A stretch of DNA of 38,958 nucleotides from Bacillota bacterium. GTDB lineage: Bacteria > Bacillota_A > Clostridia > Tissierellales > Peptoniphilaceae. The stretch spans positions 1 through 38,958 of the forward strand of contig JAEZWK010000034.1 of NCBI GenBank assembly GCA_023443045.1. The letters are read 5' to 3'. Positions 37,491 through 38,958 of this stretch are shown in pieces. Positions within the stretch are counted from its first letter, which is position 1. Each line of letters starts with the position of its first letter. The translations under genes and the position numbers were made by a program. The notes beneath the pieces were generated by a model, which was given only the letters and a program-made list of their open reading frames with translations, searched no databases and was not told the DNA's origin.

Positions 37491-37866
37491 GATATATTTT
37501 ATGATCATTAACAACATGTGACTTAAATTTTTCAAATGTAACATCACTTATGACATGTTCCATTTTACAGGCATCTCTTTCAGCATTTTCTTCGTCTACA
37601 CCAATAAATATTAAATAATCTTTAATGGTTACATATCTATCATATACAGCCAATGCTAATTTTCTACCTTTTGGAGTAAATTCTATTTCTCCACCTTTTT
37701 GTATCGTTATAAACCCATCCTTTTTTAAAATACCCACAGCTCTGGATACACTTGCTTTAGAAAAACCTAATTCATTCGCAACATCCACACTTCTTGAAGG
37801 TGATTGTCTCAAATGTAGCAAAAGAATAGTTTTAAGATACATTTCTTGGGATTCATTTGTTGCCAT
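37480..37866 (-). CDS. DtxR/MntR-family metal-dependent regulator, short two-domain form
   Basis: 128 aa. N-terminal winged helix-turn-helix (VDVANELGFSKASVSRAVGIL) with wing ITIQKGGEIEFTPKG, then the dimerisation domain. The likely metal ligands follow the DtxR/IdeR primary site and not MntR: M9 in QEMYLKT, and C100, E103, H104 in DACKMEHVIS. The ancillary-site His seen in DtxR appears replaced (DRYVTIKD), and the C-terminal SH3-like domain is absent. The target metal could be iron or manganese and cannot be decided by eye. It starts 1 nt after the yerC stop with no strong ribosome site, and its 3' end forms a terminator. Confidence 0.82.
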   Translation of the reverse strand: MATNESQEMYLKTILLLHLRQSPSRSVDVANELGFSKASVSRAVGILKKDGFITIQKGGEIEFTPKGRKLALAVYDRYVTIKDYLIFIGVDEENAERDACKMEHVISDVTFEKFKSHVVNDHKIYQQA

Positions 37867-37867
37867 A

Positions 37868-38170
37868 TTACTCTTGAGTTAAACCCATTTTTTTAAAAAT
37901 AAGATTGTATCCATCTGCGCCATAATTTAAAGCACGATTAATTCTGCTAATAGTTGCTGTTGACGCACCTGTTTCTGCTTCGATCTCATTATATGTTTTA
38001 TTTTCTCTTAATTGTTTTGCAACGTCTAATCTTTGTGATATAGCTTGAATTTCTTTTATAGTACATATATCTTCAAAAAATCTATAACACTCTTCTTCGT
38101 TTTCTAACATTAATATAGCTTCAAATAAAGCATCTGTTGATTCACTTTTTAACCTTGATTTGTAGCTCAT
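37868..38170 (-). CDS. yerC: YerC/YecD family TrpR-related DNA-binding protein
   Basis: 100 aa, family length. All-helical TrpR-like fold: LFEAILMLENEEECYRFFEDIC, then TIKEIQAISQRLDVAKQL and the helix-turn-helix YNEIEAETGASTATISRINRAL. The Trp-binding function of true TrpR is not implied; the target genes of this family are not well defined. GAAGGGAG lies before the ATG. It sits 17 nt after fhs, and the downstream metal regulator follows by 1 nt, so fhs-yerC-regulator look like one transcript. Confidence 0.9.
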   Translation of the reverse strand: MSYKSRLKSESTDALFEAILMLENEEECYRFFEDICTIKEIQAISQRLDVAKQLRENKTYNEIEAETGASTATISRINRALNYGADGYNLIFKKMGLTQE

Positions 38171-38187
38171 AATTTTCTCCCTTCTAT

Positions 38188-38958
38188 TTAGAATAATCCT
38201 ACAATTTCTCCAGAAGGTAAAATATCTATATTATCAGCAGCTGGCACCTTGGGTAATCCTGGCATTGTCATTATATCTCCTGTCAATGCAACAGCAAATC
38301 CAGCTCCATTAGAAATTTTAACTTCTCTAATAGTTATTTCAAAGCCTTCTGGTCTACCTAATAATGTTTGATCATCTGATAATGAATATTGAGTTTTAGC
38401 CATACATACTGGTACATTAGCCATACCATTTTCAGTAATTCTTTTAATTTGAGCCTTTGCATCTTTTGTAAAATTAACGCTATCAGCACCATATATTTCT
38501 TTAGCTATAATTTCAATTTTCTTTTCAATTGGTAAATCTACTTCATATAATGGCTTGAAATTAGATTTTTCTTCTTCACAAATTCTAACAACTTCTTTAG
38601 CCAATTCAACACCACCTTCACCACCTTTGGCAAAAACTTCTGTCAATATACATTTAGATCCTAATGCTTCAACTTTTTTAGTTAATAATTCAATCTCTTT
38701 TTCTGTATCTTGTGGGAATCTATTGATAGCAACAACACTTGGAACACCAAATTTTTTAACATTTTCTATATGTTTTTCTAGGTTTGATAATCCTTTTTCT
38801 AATGCTTCAAGATTTTCAACACCATATTCTTCTTTTTTACATCCCCCGTGATGTTTTAATGCTCTTATTGTAGCAACTATAACTACAGCATTTGGTTTTA
38901 AATTACCGAATCTACATTTAATATCAAAGAATTTTTCAGCACCTAAATCAGCACCAAA
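38188..38958 (-). CDS. fhs: Formate-tetrahydrofolate ligase, C-terminal part (5' end outside window)
   Basis: 256 codons are open from the right window edge to the stop at 38188, about the last half of a protein of about 556 aa. Recognisable: [16 protein letters not shown] at the edge, [52 protein letters not shown] and [16 protein letters not shown] near the end. Enzyme: ATP-dependent formation of 10-formyltetrahydrofolate from formate, feeding purine synthesis or one-carbon/acetogenic flow. An internal TTG at 38646 is not the start, since the frame stays open and conserved beyond it. No terminator separates it from yerC. Confidence 0.95.
   Translation of the reverse strand, partial: FGADLGAEKFFDIKCRFGNLKPNAVVIVATIRALKHHGGCKKEEYGVENLEALEKGLSNLEKHIENVKKFGVPSVVAINRFPQDTEKEIELLTKKVEALGSKCILTEVFAKGGEGGVELAKEVVRICEEEKSNFKPLYEVDLPIEKKIEIIAKEIYGADSVNFTKDAKAQIKRITENGMANVPVCMAKTQYSLSDDQTLLGRPEGFEITIREVKISNGAGFAVALTGDIMTMPGLPKVPAADNIDILPSGEIVGLF

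Overview
The window is a gene-dense stretch (roughly 30% GC, A/T-biased third codon positions) of a low-GC Gram-positive anaerobe. Pyruvate:ferredoxin oxidoreductase and formate-tetrahydrofolate ligase point to a fermentative anaerobe. RNase J, IreB, RuvX, a DUF1292 protein, MltG and a U32 protein next to udk reproduce a Firmicutes core gene order (compare the Bacillus yrzL-yrrK-yrzB-yrrL...yrrO-udk block). CsaB/TagA-type cell-wall genes fit a Gram-positive envelope. A Tissierellia/Peptoniphilaceae-like organism is my best guess, but that is inference from style and gene content, not a database result. No rRNA, tRNA, CRISPR array, prophage or intact transposase was seen.

Layout. (1) 1-1232: trigger factor, minus strand, cut by the window edge, with its own promoter. 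(2) 1360-4965: PFOR, with a perfect consensus promoter and a terminator. (3) 5041-16082: one tightly packed minus-strand operon, alr > mazF > GNAT > GT4-CsaB fusion > tagA > tkt > pepP > uvrC, in which neighbours overlap or nearly abut, read from one promoter in front of alr. It mixes peptidoglycan precursor supply, secondary cell-wall polymer synthesis and pyruvylation, an RNase toxin without a visible antitoxin, pentose metabolism, peptide trimming and DNA repair. (4) 16121-16684: a divergent HD-domain nucleotidase. (5) 16746-21603: uvrB-uvrA, so all three excision-repair incision genes lie here but in two operons. The uvrA/HD intergenic terminator contains a 50-bp palindromic insertion resembling IS3-type ends.

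(6) 21602-31485: an eleven-gene minus-strand operon, ireB > ruvX > DUF1292 > RNase J > queT > mltG > U32 hydroxylase > udk > pilB > pilC > vanW-like, with a strong promoter before ireB and a terminator after the vanW-like gene. (7) 31431-31771: a 341-bp divergent promoter region. (8) 31772-34672: plus-strand class A PBP, converging through a bidirectional terminator on (9) 34702-37450: pepT and an oligopeptide-binding lipoprotein (peptide use). (10) 37460-38958: fhs (partial) > yerC > DtxR-type regulator, ending in a hairpin that also lies directly in front of pepT.

Most of the window is conserved housekeeping sequence. The parts worth a second look are the envelope operon with the GT4-CsaB fusion and antitoxin-less MazF, the IS-end remnant inside a terminator, an unusual Walker A in PilB, the PilB/PilC pair without pilins, and a shared extended -10 promoter style.
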